Below are positions 7,838 through 17,824 of a DNA stretch of 64,000 nt, one piece after another. The notes under the pieces were generated by a model. It ran no database searches. It had not been told where the DNA came from and was given only the letters and a program-made list of their open reading frames with translations. The first letter of the stretch is position 1. The number at the start of each line of letters is the position of its first letter. A program made the translations under genes and the position numbers. Origin of the DNA: Muribaculaceae bacterium (GTDB taxonomy: Bacteria; Bacteroidota; Bacteroidia; Bacteroidales; Muribaculaceae); contig JAFLTP010000012.1 in the NCBI GenBank assembly GCA_022510405.1, positions 1-64,000 on the forward strand, read 5' to 3'.

Positions 7838-8635
7838 TTATTCTGAATAAAACGGGATTTGCGTCGAATTGAAAATAATGCTTGATTGGGATTGTCCGGC
7901 TGCTAAGAAGTAACCAAGACAAAAATCCCCGGTAAACATAGCCGGACCATTACTGTCTGAACTTATCCCTACAAGATAATCATACATCTCCAATGATATC
8001 GGAAACACCATTACAGTAAGTAAATCTCCATCTTTGAGATTGTCTTCATCATCTTCGTCATCGGGATTTTGACGTGTTGTGAAGGTTGTTTGAGTCAATT
8101 TCCCGTCAATCGCGCCACTACCATGGCTCATAAGCCATTTATAGGGCTCCCCGTTCTTATATATCCGTGTCCAATAACACGTCCCCTCAATTTCCGAGAT
8201 TGTGGATGTCACTTCCAAGATAGCTACATAATCATAAGGCATCTTGATCCATTGGAACTTAAGGTCGATTATTTCCACCCCTTTTCTCATTAAACATCGG
8301 GATTTAAAATTTCTGCCATTATGATTCACCGTCAATTCATATTCATGATTAGACAATCCGGGAGTCCCATTTATGAAGACTCCGTTTTCAGGTAAGAGAA
8401 CATAAGTAACATCATCGGTCAAATCTGTTATGATTACGTCTGCATCAGTTTCATATTCCCCCGGAAAAGGTTCATCCATTGGAACGGTATAAGATAATTT
8501 CACCATTGAACCCTCTTCAGAAAGGTTTCCCTCGATTACAAATTGGGATTCCACTTCATGATACTTAAAATCCAATTCTTTCTCACATGCTGCCAAGAAA
8601 GGTATCAAAAGAAAAATAAAAATATATTTCTTCAT
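7838..8635 (-). CDS. DUF4249 surface lipoprotein
   Basis: A 265-residue lipoprotein with a signal peptide ending in LAAC (lipidated Cys17), followed by a beta-rich DUF4249 domain. DUF4249 proteins are almost always encoded next to a TonB-dependent receptor and are thought to sit on it at the cell surface, though the ligand is not known for most. Here it follows the receptor gene with 2 bp between them, so the two are co-translated. An acidic stretch near residue 190 (DDEDDEDN) could bind cations. Confidence 0.85.
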   Translation of the reverse strand: MKKYIFIFLLIPFLAACEKELDFKYHEVESQFVIEGNLSEEGSMVKLSYTVPMDEPFPGEYETDADVIITDLTDDVTYVLLPENGVFINGTPGLSNHEYELTVNHNGRNFKSRCLMRKGVEIIDLKFQWIKMPYDYVAILEVTSTISEIEGTCYWTRIYKNGEPYKWLMSHGSGAIDGKLTQTTFTTRQNPDDEDDEDNLKDGDLLTVMVFPISLEMYDYLVGISSDSNGPAMFTGDFCLGYFLAAGQSQSSIIFNSTQIPFYSE

Positions 8636-8637
8636 AT

Positions 8638-10719
8638 TCAGAATTTAATGGTGTATGAAAACGATGGCACAATCCCGAAGAGGGATTGCTGCACTGCTCT
8701 TGTCCCCGAAGGTTTGGAAGGATCGTCTTCAAAATAAATTACAAACGGACTGTAATGAGCATATGCATTGAAAAAACCGAATGAAAGGATTGATGTGGTT
8801 TTCTTTCCGGTTCTGGTATATGTGGCAGACACATCAAGCCGATGAGACGAAGGTGTGATATATGAATTTCTTTCACTATAATAATAACAGGTAACTCCGT
8901 CTATAATATATTTCTCATCCGGGGCCGTAAGGGGCCTTCCGGAGGAAAAAGTCCAGGAAGCAGAGACGCCCCAGCTGTCGTTGAATTGATATAAACCTAC
9001 AATTGATAAATCATTTCTTCTATCGTTGGAGGCTCTGTACCATCTGCCATTGTTAATCCCTGTGATTTTGGTTTCCGTTTTTGAAAGAGTATAGGCAATC
9101 CAGCCTGACAACTTGCCGATATTCTTTCTAAGCATTAATTCCAGACCATAACTTCTACCCTTCCCCCCAAGTATAATACTTTCAAGATTGATTCTTGAAA
9201 ACATTCCCACTCCATCTTTATAGTCATATACATTGTCCATCGATTTATAATAACCCTCGAGACTCCAGTCCCAAGAACCATTATCTGTCATCCCGGCATA
9301 TCCCAAAGTGAACTGACGTGTAGTTTCCGGCTTTATATTAGCTGAAGACAATGCATAACGATCGAATGGGAAAGTTGTCATCGTGGCTCTAATGCCGTGA
9401 ATGTCTTGAGTGGTTAAAGAGACTCCGGCGTTGACACTATGACAATCATTTATTAAAAAGCGAAGACCCACTCTGGGTTCAAGATTAAAATAAGACTTCG
9501 AAGAAAAATCTGGAGAAGTTTCATTAAATGCCTCAAAAGAATGAAATTTGCCAGAAGAAATAGATGAAAACAAGGAGCCTCGAAGACCTATATTGATTTT
9601 TAACTTAGAGGAAACCGTACCTTCATAACCTGCCCACAAAGCGTTAAGCCACCCTGATCGAATTTCTTTTTGATGAGTATTGCCCGAGCTGACTTCACCG
9701 GATTTCACATTGAGAAGTTCGCTCCTAAATCCAATCTCAAGTTTATGATTTTCGGAAATATCATAAGTTATCCTTTCATTAAGGGAAAAAGATTTGATGT
9801 GTTCCTTCAATGTGTTGTTGGAATCCATAATCGTTGAACCCATGTTGTTGGTGAACTGGGTGACAGAACCGGTGGTGTAAAAATTCCAGTCATCATGATT
9901 TGACCACCAGTTCACCCCTCCGGAAAGATTTCCCCAGTGTAATTCCATTACATCTTTTACCGCCAGATTGTCACGTGAAGTGAAGAATGAAAAATCAATT
10001 ATGTTATTTTCATCCACATTATATCTCACTTTGGCATTAATGTCATAAAAATTCATCACCGTTCCCTTGTATTTAGGGATGAGATTGAGAAACAAATCAA
10101 CATACGATCGTCTCGCAGATATTGCAAAAGATAGTTTATCTTTCACAATCGGACCCTCCGCAGAAACTTTAGCATTTAGAATACCAATGGTGGCGGAAAA
10201 ATTATATTTACTTAGGTTGCCGTGTTTCATCTGCGTTTCAAGCACTGAAGAAGCTGCGCTACCAAAGGAAGAAGGGATAGGACCTTTATGAAGTGTGGCT
10301 TGGCTCATAGCATCCTCATTGAAAGTAGAGAAAATACCCATCATATGGGATGGGTTATATAAAGTCATGCCATCCATCAAAACCAGGTTCTGATAGGCAT
10401 TTCCTCCTCTTACTTCAAACCCTCCGGCCCCTTCACTCTCAGCATGCACTCCGGGCAACAGAGTTATTGATTTTATTATGTCCGGTTCTCCAAATAATTG
10501 TGGAGTAAGAGCCAGTTTCGTAAGTTCGAGAGTTTCGCTTCCCGGTAATCCTTGAATCCTGTTTCTTGCCGATTGATCTGTCACAATAATTTCATCCAGA
10601 TCGTAAACCTGAGTGGAATCCGAAGTTTCCTCTGCATAAAGATTATTTATGACGATAAAACTAAAGATTACAAATATTATAAACTTGAGATTCACCCTTT
10701 GCTCGTTTAGTGTATGCAA
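8638..10719 (-). CDS. TonB-dependent outer-membrane receptor
   Basis: An outer-membrane receptor of up to 693 residues with a plug domain (about 45-165; IITLLPGV-like and GGFEVRGGNAYQNLVLMDG) and a 22-strand barrel ending in the aromatic SYTIKF. It lacks the carboxypeptidase-like N-terminal domain of SusC proteins. The first in-frame codon is a TTG at 10719; a GTG at 10695 gives a cleaner signal peptide starting NLKFIIFVIF and may be the true start. A TAACTTTG -7 box lies at 10739-10746 on the minus strand. It is paired with DUF4249 and is probably unrelated to pectin, the substrate being unknown. Confidence 0.9.
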   Translation of the reverse strand: MHTLNEQRVNLKFIIFVIFSFIVINNLYAEETSDSTQVYDLDEIIVTDQSARNRIQGLPGSETLELTKLALTPQLFGEPDIIKSITLLPGVHAESEGAGGFEVRGGNAYQNLVLMDGMTLYNPSHMMGIFSTFNEDAMSQATLHKGPIPSSFGSAASSVLETQMKHGNLSKYNFSATIGILNAKVSAEGPIVKDKLSFAISARRSYVDLFLNLIPKYKGTVMNFYDINAKVRYNVDENNIIDFSFFTSRDNLAVKDVMELHWGNLSGGVNWWSNHDDWNFYTTGSVTQFTNNMGSTIMDSNNTLKEHIKSFSLNERITYDISENHKLEIGFRSELLNVKSGEVSSGNTHQKEIRSGWLNALWAGYEGTVSSKLKINIGLRGSLFSSISSGKFHSFEAFNETSPDFSSKSYFNLEPRVGLRFLINDCHSVNAGVSLTTQDIHGIRATMTTFPFDRYALSSANIKPETTRQFTLGYAGMTDNGSWDWSLEGYYKSMDNVYDYKDGVGMFSRINLESIILGGKGRSYGLELMLRKNIGKLSGWIAYTLSKTETKITGINNGRWYRASNDRRNDLSIVGLYQFNDSWGVSASWTFSSGRPLTAPDEKYIIDGVTCYYYSERNSYITPSSHRLDVSATYTRTGKKTTSILSFGFFNAYAHYSPFVIYFEDDPSKPSGTRAVQQSLFGIVPSFSYTIKF

Positions 10720-10797
10720 AATTGCTGTTTAATGTATGCAAAGTTACATAAAAAGAGCGGTTAGAACGCTTGAAGCGTATATCCACAAATTAAAATG

Positions 10798-10839
10798 AAA
10801 TGGGAGCAACCGGCAATTTTGCCAAGTAGACTCCCATTT
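10798..10839 (-). terminator. stem-loop downstream of the first PL1 gene
   Basis: Arms AAATGGGAG (10798-10806) and CTCCCATTT (10831-10839) are perfectly complementary and enclose a smaller GGCA/TGCC hairpin. On the minus strand it lies 27 bp past the PL1 stop and runs into a T-rich sequence, as expected for an intrinsic terminator. Confidence 0.55.
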
Positions 10840-10865
10840 TACCAAATTACTTAAATGAAATATTT

Positions 10866-12734
10866 TTATTTTACTACGAATTTTTTGCCGTTACGGATGT
10901 AAATACCGGGAGCAAGATTACCTTTGACTTCCACACCTGTGAGAGTGAAGGTTCTTCCATCATTGCGAACAAAAGGAGAATCGAAGGTTATCACCTCAAT
11001 ACCCGCCGGATTTAGAGTCTCCTGTCCTGCAAGCAGAGTTCCGCCAACTAGGCCACCTTCCATTATATGAGCCACGAGGGAGTTCATGTATTCTTCAAGA
11101 TAGGTATAACCTGATTCAGCGATATCATTTCCGTCTTCCGGATTTTCAGGATCGAGACCGTTCTCAATCTCCCAATCATCGGGCATACCATCGCCATCGG
11201 AGTCAACAGGTGCATCCTTGCCCTCTAACACCGGCCAGCCTGTGGAACCGTCTGCATATGTCACTTGGTCTTGTGAATCGATAAGACCATTGGAAGTGAA
11301 GAGAGTGTCTCCTTCGCGACATTCAGCCACGAGCATTCTGTCGTATTCGTCACGATGTAAGCAAGCGCCTACATAATCGAGCACTCTTTCATAAGCATCT
11401 TCAGCAGTGTGGGTCGTAACTTCTTCAAATTCGATAGGAAGGTCAAGACGAAGTGAATTCTTCACTTCATTGTCTTTGCCGGGATAAACCTTGTCACATT
11501 CAGTTGATGCCATCTGGTTGTAAATACCGTTGGCCCAATTATCTTCTGTGACTTCAGGATATAAAGAATTCACATTACCTTCTACGAAGAAAGTTCCGTA
11601 TTTGTGGACCATGGGCCACCATGAATTAGTTGAGATCTTTATTTCAGTTCCATTGTAATCGAAAGTAGCATTCTCCATATCAACGGGACAATATACATAC
11701 TCTTTTGTATCCGGAAGGTAAACCCTGATAGTTGGGTCACCATAATCCGAGAATTGATAATAAATATGTCCAGCCTTCACAGATGAAGTGCCTGGGATAG
11801 CATTATGGATTTTAGTAACAAGAGCATCTTTATCCACGCAATAATCAAATGTGCGTGCATCGATTTTGGCAATACGTTTTCCTTTGTTACCGCTTGGAGT
11901 AGCTTTTCCGGGTTTGAAATAGTTGTTAACGACATTAACGTTCATACCCTCACCGCCATAGATACCGTTGCCGCCATAATTGTAGATTACATTGTTGCGG
12001 AAATCCATTCTCTCATCTTTCTGAGTTCCGGGTCGCGGTCCAAAACGAGGAGTACGTGATCCATGATTTGTCATGAAGTTATGATGGTAGGAAGCACCTG
12101 AACCACCCCAGTTACCACCATATCCGTGTGATCCTTTTGAATGACCTGCATTTACAAGTGAATGTGATGCGATGCACCATTGCACGGTGAAATTCTTGCT
12201 GCCATAAACGGATAGACATTCGTCGATAGACCATGATACAGAGCAATGGTCAATTATAAGGTTCTGACGGTCCATACCTCCGAGTCCATCTCCCTCATGA
12301 GCATTTTTGTTTGACTTCAGAGCTTCATTGCCGAGACGGAATCTCAAGAAACGGATAATTATATTGTTGGCAGAAATTACAAAAGGATAGTTAGCCACAC
12401 AGACACCGTCGCCTGGAGCGGTCTGACCGGCAATAGTCAGATTGTCGTTGGTGATTTTAAGTTCGCTTTGGAGCATTATCGTACCGGAAACATCGAAAAC
12501 AATTGTACGAGTTCCTCCTTTACGCACTGCCCAACGCAGCGATCCTTCAATCGGATTGTTATTATCTCCATTGTCATCGAGAGTTGTCACGTGATAAACA
12601 TCTCCCCCACGTCCTCCTGTGACATATTTTCCAAAACCTTCCGCACCGGGGAACGCAGGGATTTGTTCCTCTTGGGCAAAGGCTGTGATTGAAAACAGGG
12701 ATATACCCAGGGCAATTAAAGAAAATCTTTTCAT
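10866..12734 (-). CDS. pectate lyase, polysaccharide lyase family 1
   Basis: A secreted 622-residue protein that should cleave homogalacturonan by beta-elimination. After a signal peptide (1-20, AFAQ end) comes a right-handed beta-helix beginning AFPGAEGFGKYVTGGRGG, with the PL1 signatures TIAGQTAPGDG, DHCSVSWSIDE and RFGPRPG. Near residues 510-540 lies DSDGDGMPDDWEIENGLD, a calcium-binding thrombospondin-3-like repeat. The tail ends GIYIRNGKKFVVK, like a type IX secretion sorting signal. A promoter is visible upstream. A second PL1 lies at 58997. Confidence 0.93.
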   Translation of the reverse strand: MKRFSLIALGISLFSITAFAQEEQIPAFPGAEGFGKYVTGGRGGDVYHVTTLDDNGDNNNPIEGSLRWAVRKGGTRTIVFDVSGTIMLQSELKITNDNLTIAGQTAPGDGVCVANYPFVISANNIIIRFLRFRLGNEALKSNKNAHEGDGLGGMDRQNLIIDHCSVSWSIDECLSVYGSKNFTVQWCIASHSLVNAGHSKGSHGYGGNWGGSGASYHHNFMTNHGSRTPRFGPRPGTQKDERMDFRNNVIYNYGGNGIYGGEGMNVNVVNNYFKPGKATPSGNKGKRIAKIDARTFDYCVDKDALVTKIHNAIPGTSSVKAGHIYYQFSDYGDPTIRVYLPDTKEYVYCPVDMENATFDYNGTEIKISTNSWWPMVHKYGTFFVEGNVNSLYPEVTEDNWANGIYNQMASTECDKVYPGKDNEVKNSLRLDLPIEFEEVTTHTAEDAYERVLDYVGACLHRDEYDRMLVAECREGDTLFTSNGLIDSQDQVTYADGSTGWPVLEGKDAPVDSDGDGMPDDWEIENGLDPENPEDGNDIAESGYTYLEEYMNSLVAHIMEGGLVGGTLLAGQETLNPAGIEVITFDSPFVRNDGRTFTLTGVEVKGNLAPGIYIRNGKKFVVK

Positions 12735-12798
12735 GAATTATTATGGTTTTTTAGGTTATTTATATTGTTACATTAAGTAAATCAGGAAGTTTGAATTA

Positions 12799-12830
12799 CA
12801 AAGTTATAAAAAATATAATTAATTTACAAA
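12799..12830 (-). promoter_or_regulatory. promoter of the first PL1 gene
   Basis: Read on the minus strand, TTTG (12827-12830) and TAACTTTG (12799-12806) are separated by 20 bp, a full match to the Bacteroidetes TTTG-N19/20-TAnnTTTG consensus. The PL1 start lies 65 bp further on. Confidence 0.65.
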
Positions 12831-12880
12831 ACTCTACTTTACACAGGTAATAGAACATATGGACAAAGTTCATCCCGATA

Positions 12881-14563
12881 CTATTGCATACGATGAAGGT
12901 TTTCCCAACGGACCTTCCAACTGCCGTCTTTTGGGAAACCCGGATTCAGCACGTCTTTGCATCCATCCCAACCGGCACACATCATAGCAATGGCATTGAG
13001 CAGGGCACCGTTGCCGGGCAGATAGAGCCTCAGACGTGTAGGTTCTTGAAAGTTGTGGCCGCTCACCAGATAAGTATTTTTACCTTTTTCCATCAACAGA
13101 GCCTCAAGTGCTACATCGGGCCGACCGAGACGAGCCGCAGCCATGGCCACCATCCCGTAATCCCATCCCCATGTAGTATTCCAATTCCAATTATCCATTA
13201 CCCATGTAAGCGTATTATCCATCACCTTATCATTATAGAGGGGTGATTTTGGTAATAGACCGCATGCACCGAGAACGGCAGGATGATCACTCTTTGACTT
13301 TTGGTCGAATTCCTCTTTCGATATTTCTTTGCTTCCTTTTATATCGGGAGTTTTATAAGGATCAAATTCTTTGGAAACACTTTTATCTGAGAATGGTTTT
13401 AAAGGTATTCCCGCAGTATAAATCCCGTCAGATTCATACAATGGAGCCAATCGCTTGATTATATCATCCCAGTCGGCACGACGTTCAAGACCACGCCTTT
13501 CACGCCATTTCTGGGCAGTAGTGAGACCATACCACCAATAGGCTTGCTCGAAAGGATGACCGAAAGAGAAATCTTTTGACATTGATTCCTGCATTGCAGT
13601 CTGGCCATAGAGCTCTATAAGACCCTTTTCAGGTGCACATGCCTTTGCGAAGTCAGCCATAAATTCTGCCGTAGCCTCTACCCCTTCTCCATATTTTTCC
13701 AGAGTTTCTCCATCGGGATTAAATCTATACATTTCTTCAGCAAGATAAATGTAGTGAGGTTGTTGCCAAGTGAGGAAGGAACCTGTATTAGATGGAGCCT
13801 CTCCGGCATTCGGATCAGTCATTTTCATCCATCTAACCCCTTTGAACCCTTGTCTTTCCGCAATTTTCTTGGCTTCAGGATATGCTGTAGTGTTGTACCA
13901 ATCAAGCATATTTTTTACCATTTGAGGATGGTTCCAAAGGGCGAAATCCACGGCATGCCACCAAATCATTTCAAGGTGAGGGCGACCGAACCAAGAGTTG
14001 TAGGTTAAGCCGGTTTCTTGAGGTGGGAGTGAGTTGTCGCAATTGATTTTTGTGAGATATTGAGAAAGAACTACTCGGCGTTCAAGTTCAGGGGCACGTG
14101 GATCAGTGCATTGAGAGAAATCCACGATACCTCCACTGTTCCAAAAAGCGGGCCAATACTTTAAGACTGCCTTAAGATCTTGATCGAATGAAAAGCTGAT
14201 GTCTCCTTTTTGGATTGGATTTTCAGCAAATTCGACTGAGAAAGAAAGAATATTATCAGTTGTAGAGAGTGTGAAACAATGTTTGTCTACAGTATCAATT
14301 TTTGCATTTCCTTGCCATTGGATCAGGATATAATAACTTGTATCGTCAAGTTTACGCTCTAAGAGTGCAGAGTTGCTATCTGAAGAGATTATTTGAGAGG
14401 AATGTTGCTCCGGAGAATTCCAATTGTTCGCATCATCGGCGTGTTGTCCGGAAGGATAGGAAAAACGAAAGGAAACTTTGGCACGACCCTCTGCCAAAAG
14501 ATCAGTTTTTATACGAGAAAAAAGAGCATCCTTGTTGGCCTCCACGGCAGTCATAACATTCAC
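12881..14563 (-). CDS. C-terminal glycosidase-like module, separated from the GH28-GH105 gene by a frameshift
   Basis: A 560-residue frame without a signal peptide that looks like an (alpha/alpha) toroid glycosidase domain: LTYNSWFGRPHLEMIWWHAV, WMKMTDPNAGEAPSNTG, QPHYIYLAEEMYRF and WNWNTTWGWDYGM. The same frame stays open upstream to about 14746 and adds 61 residues (reading ATDYFRINPHRLNLATIGLE) that continue, without a gap in sense, a domain begun at the end of the GH28-GH105 frame. The two frames meet at an A10 tract. I read it as the third module of one gene of about 1,560 codons. The family is uncharacterised as far as I know. It may be expressed through slippage, or be non-functional. 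Confidence 0.75.
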   Translation of the reverse strand: MNVMTAVEANKDALFSRIKTDLLAEGRAKVSFRFSYPSGQHADDANNWNSPEQHSSQIISSDSNSALLERKLDDTSYYILIQWQGNAKIDTVDKHCFTLSTTDNILSFSVEFAENPIQKGDISFSFDQDLKAVLKYWPAFWNSGGIVDFSQCTDPRAPELERRVVLSQYLTKINCDNSLPPQETGLTYNSWFGRPHLEMIWWHAVDFALWNHPQMVKNMLDWYNTTAYPEAKKIAERQGFKGVRWMKMTDPNAGEAPSNTGSFLTWQQPHYIYLAEEMYRFNPDGETLEKYGEGVEATAEFMADFAKACAPEKGLIELYGQTAMQESMSKDFSFGHPFEQAYWWYGLTTAQKWRERRGLERRADWDDIIKRLAPLYESDGIYTAGIPLKPFSDKSVSKEFDPYKTPDIKGSKEISKEEFDQKSKSDHPAVLGACGLLPKSPLYNDKVMDNTLTWVMDNWNWNTTWGWDYGMVAMAAARLGRPDVALEALLMEKGKNTYLVSGHNFQEPTRLRLYLPGNGALLNAIAMMCAGWDGCKDVLNPGFPKDGSWKVRWENLHRMQ

Positions 14564-14715
14564 CGTTTCATTGTCGGCAGTAAAATTTGATTCAATTACT
14601 CCGTTCCAGAGTGAGAGTTCCTGATTGATGTCGGAGATGCTCTCTATGGGAATGATATGACCCTCCTTGTCAAGAAGTTCAAGACCTATGGTTGCAAGAT
14701 TGAGTCTATGAGGAT

Positions 14716-17622
14716 TTATACGAAAATAATCTGTGGCTCTTTTTTTTTTGTTCCCTCCTCTTTGTACTCCACAGCATATAGTGATTTCCGATCGTGTAGA
14801 TTCATTTCTCCGAGGGTGTCATCGTGTGACAAACCTTCAGAATTTGGGAAAGAATGCCATCCCCAGTCACTCATAGTTGTGAGGGGGATGCCATTTTTAT
14901 AAAATTCAGGATAACTTTGCAGACCCGTAATATCTACAGTGGCCGCAAAATGACCATTGCCAACCGAAAGGGATTCCAATTGGTTGGCAGAGGTCACTTT
15001 AGGATTGTTACGTTTAACTACAGCCTTACGGTCGATCGGTTGATTTGTCGTATCAGTGTCATAACCGAGCGCTTCCATTTCCAAGGAAGCCCAGATAAAA
15101 GGCCCTACACCCTTGGCATCATTGTCACGAATTGGTTCGCTGATATAATATTCGAAAGAACCGTCACGTCTTCTGTCTTCCTTGACATGAGGGGCGGCAG
15201 CCAACACTGATTCGCTTATTCCGGGACCGAGACCTGCTACGGCACAGCAAGCTGTTAAGGAAATGGTGCTGTCGGGATTAACCTTGATGAAATTGTCAAT
15301 GATACCTTCATAAGCCTTGATACCGGCGTCACGATATTTCTCACCGAGATAGCCCTTGCGGAAAGCCTTCAAAAGAGAATAAGCGAACATTGAGGAGGCT
15401 GTTGATTCAAGATAATTACCTTCACGTTCCGGTGAATCCATTACTTGATACCACACTCCTGAGTCTTTATCTTGCCATTTGATTACTGCATCCAAATCTT
15501 TTTCCAAAAGGTCGATCACCTCTTGGCGACGAGGGTAATCTTCGGGAAGAGCATCCAAGAGTTCTATAAGGGCCATTGTGTACCATCCTTGAGCTCTTGC
15601 CCAGCTATGCTGTGAAAGTCCTGTTTCATTGTCACTCCAGAACATATCTCTGTTTTCATCCCAGGCATGGCGGTTAAGACCGGTTTTGGGATCTAGAGTA
15701 CGTTCATAGGTCTTTTTAACCTGATCTACTGCATCGTCCCAAATTTTATAGCTTGTAGCCTGGTCATTGAGCATGGGAGTGGTTAAAGCAGCGAAGGGCA
15801 ACCCCATGAATATTCCGTCGAGCCACACTTGATAGGAATAAATAGCCTTATGCCAATATACTCCCTCTTTAGTGCGGGGTTGCTCTTGCATCTGCTTCAT
15901 GAGGGTTTTTATAGCCTCAAGATTTTTTTTTTCCGGCCTTACTTCCTGTAATCGAGTTACGAAGTGGCCGGTTCTGATGTTATCCAAGTTGTAGTCTTCC
16001 AATCTATAACCCCGAATCTTTCCATCGGGGTTAATCATGGTATCTGTGTATAGGACGCAATAATCAAGTATGTCTTTGTTACCGTATTTAAGATAGGTGT
16101 CGAGCATTGATTCGAGTTCAATACCCATCACATAACTCCATTTTGGCTTGTTGCTGAAATCAAGAAGGTAGCTTTCCGGAACCCTTTTCATTTCAGAAGC
16201 GGCCATCCATTCTGAATAATGTTTAAACGGTTTTTCATAAAGACAGAGGGAACCATTGATGTAATAATCCTTGTAGGTGATGTCTTTGGTCTTACCTGTG
16301 ATAGAGTTACCATCGGCAACATTATTGAAGTGGCAATTAATAATGTTGATGTCATATACGTTGACAGTGGAGTCAAGTGCGATAATCATAACTCCATATT
16401 TGCTCTTGTTGGAAGTGATGTTTTCAATGGTGACATTGCGAACAGTAGGAAGAAAACCGCGGCAACAGATTTCATTGGGTTCATAATCAAGATTGATTTT
16501 CAACACCGCTTCCTTGCATTGTCCCACTTCAATGTTGCGGGCGTTGATATTTTCGATGATACCGCCTCGGCAAGTGTTGGTCTTGATACGAACAACTCGG
16601 TCGAGATTAGGACTGTCCATCTGGCAGTTTTCAGCATAAAGATTGCGGCAACCGCCGGTGATTTCAGAACCGATAACCACACCACCGTGACCATTTTTCA
16701 TGACACAGTTACGGATGATGATATTTTCACTCGGTTTGTCCCATACACGTCCGTCATTGTTTCGGCCACTCTTCACTGCGATACAGTCGTCGCCGGTATT
16801 GAATAAACAGTTTTCAATAAGAACGCCGTCACAAGATTCAGGGTCACAGCCGTCACCGTTAGGACCGTCATTATCAATCTGGACACCGCGTACAGTTATA
16901 TTTTTAGAAAGAAGAGGATGGATCACCCAGAATGGAGAACGAAGCAATGTTACGTCTTGAACGAGGACACCGTCACATTGATTGAAATTGATCAATTGTG
17001 GACGCAAGCCATCTTCAGGACCGAAACGACGCTCATCCATCGGCACACTCTCCTCGGCCATTTGAAGAAGACGAGCACGAGAACCGTTGCGTTGGCTTAT
17101 AGTACCTTCTTTCCATCCATATTTCGGATTACCATTCCATTTCCACCAAGTGTCGTTTGTTCCACCTCCGTCGATAATACCCTTACCGGTAATAGCAACA
17201 TCAGTAGCCTGGTAAGCATAAACGCAAGGAGAAAGGTTCCACAAGTCAAGTCCTTCCCAGCGAGTCGGCACGATAGGATAAAGTTCCGGTTGGAAAACGA
17301 ATTCGATGGTAGCACCTTCTTCCACCACAAGATTGACATGGCTCAGAAGTTTGATAGCACCGGTTTTGTAAAGACCTGCAGGCACGATTACTTTACCGCC
17401 TCCCTTTTTGGAACAATCTTCGATGGCCTTGTTGATAGCCTTTTGATTTTTTTCGGGTTTTGCGTTTGGTTTTGCACCATACTTGGTGATGTTGAATTCC
17501 GCATCAGGGAACTGTGGTTCACGGATACTTTGCTCGATACGTTTATAGTCGGCGTCGTCCCAGTCGGCACGGGCCATAAACGGAAGAATCAGCAAAGCGA
17601 TTAAGAGAATCGAGTTCTTCAT
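14716..17622 (-). CDS. GH28-GH105 fusion with the start of a third module
   Basis: A 968-residue secreted enzyme. Residues 1-19 form a signal peptide. Residues 40-450 are a GH28 polygalacturonase/rhamnogalacturonase helix with NGDGCDPESC, NTGDDCIAVKSGR, NGHGGVVIGSE and the RIKT site. Residues 480-850 are a GH105 unsaturated rhamnogalacturonyl hydrolase toroid with its WLDGIFMGLPF motif. From about 866 a third domain starts (NPKVTSANQLESLSVGNGHF) but ends at a stop 15 residues past TKKK, where one more A would continue it into the downstream frame. The fusion couples backbone cleavage with removal of the unsaturated uronate. A promoter lies at 17680-17710. Confidence 0.92.
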   Translation of the reverse strand: MKNSILLIALLILPFMARADWDDADYKRIEQSIREPQFPDAEFNITKYGAKPNAKPEKNQKAINKAIEDCSKKGGGKVIVPAGLYKTGAIKLLSHVNLVVEEGATIEFVFQPELYPIVPTRWEGLDLWNLSPCVYAYQATDVAITGKGIIDGGGTNDTWWKWNGNPKYGWKEGTISQRNGSRARLLQMAEESVPMDERRFGPEDGLRPQLINFNQCDGVLVQDVTLLRSPFWVIHPLLSKNITVRGVQIDNDGPNGDGCDPESCDGVLIENCLFNTGDDCIAVKSGRNNDGRVWDKPSENIIIRNCVMKNGHGGVVIGSEITGGCRNLYAENCQMDSPNLDRVVRIKTNTCRGGIIENINARNIEVGQCKEAVLKINLDYEPNEICCRGFLPTVRNVTIENITSNKSKYGVMIIALDSTVNVYDINIINCHFNNVADGNSITGKTKDITYKDYYINGSLCLYEKPFKHYSEWMAASEMKRVPESYLLDFSNKPKWSYVMGIELESMLDTYLKYGNKDILDYCVLYTDTMINPDGKIRGYRLEDYNLDNIRTGHFVTRLQEVRPEKKNLEAIKTLMKQMQEQPRTKEGVYWHKAIYSYQVWLDGIFMGLPFAALTTPMLNDQATSYKIWDDAVDQVKKTYERTLDPKTGLNRHAWDENRDMFWSDNETGLSQHSWARAQGWYTMALIELLDALPEDYPRRQEVIDLLEKDLDAVIKWQDKDSGVWYQVMDSPEREGNYLESTASSMFAYSLLKAFRKGYLGEKYRDAGIKAYEGIIDNFIKVNPDSTISLTACCAVAGLGPGISESVLAAAPHVKEDRRRDGSFEYYISEPIRDNDAKGVGPFIWASLEMEALGYDTDTTNQPIDRKAVVKRNNPKVTSANQLESLSVGNGHFAATVDITGLQSYPEFYKNGIPLTTMSDWGWHSFPNSEGLSHDDTLGEMNLHDRKSLYAVEYKEEGTKKKEPQIIFV
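14740..14749 (-). other. A10 homopolymer at the frame junction
   Basis: The coding strand reads ACA followed by the remainder of a ten-A run and GAG. With ten A the frame gives TKKKEPQ and stops 8 codons later; with eleven (or eight) A it gives TKKKRATDYFR and continues through the whole third module. Such tracts are prone to replication and transcription slippage and to sequencing error. Confidence 0.85.
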
Positions 17623-17679
17623 AATGTTTAGTGGATTATTTGATATTTGTAAATTAATAAAAGCAAAGGGGTTATTTTA

Positions 17680-17710
17680 CAAAGATATAAAAAATTTTTT
17701 TATAAGTAAA
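17680..17710 (-). promoter_or_regulatory. promoter of the GH28-GH105 gene
   Basis: On the minus strand TATCTTTG (17680-17687) matches the -7 consensus, with TTTA (17707-17710) 19 bp upstream as the -33 element. The start codon lies 57 bp downstream. Confidence 0.6.
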
Positions 17711-17824
17711 ATTCGTTTGAAAATTGAAATGCAAAAAATGGATAATGGTTCCTCATTCCCCCTGATTACACTCCGAGTTTGTCAGCACATAAACTTACAT
17801 GACTTACTTTCCAATGACTGATAT

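Noticed and set aside
8638-10719. TonB receptor as part of the pectin locus
   Set aside because: It lacks the SusC N-terminal domain and a SusD partner; its mate is DUF4249, and the pair is separated from the first lyase by a terminator-like hairpin.
16219-16806. 195-residue plus-strand frame inside the GH28 module
   Set aside because: It lies wholly antisense to a well-supported gene and shows no start signal or family features.
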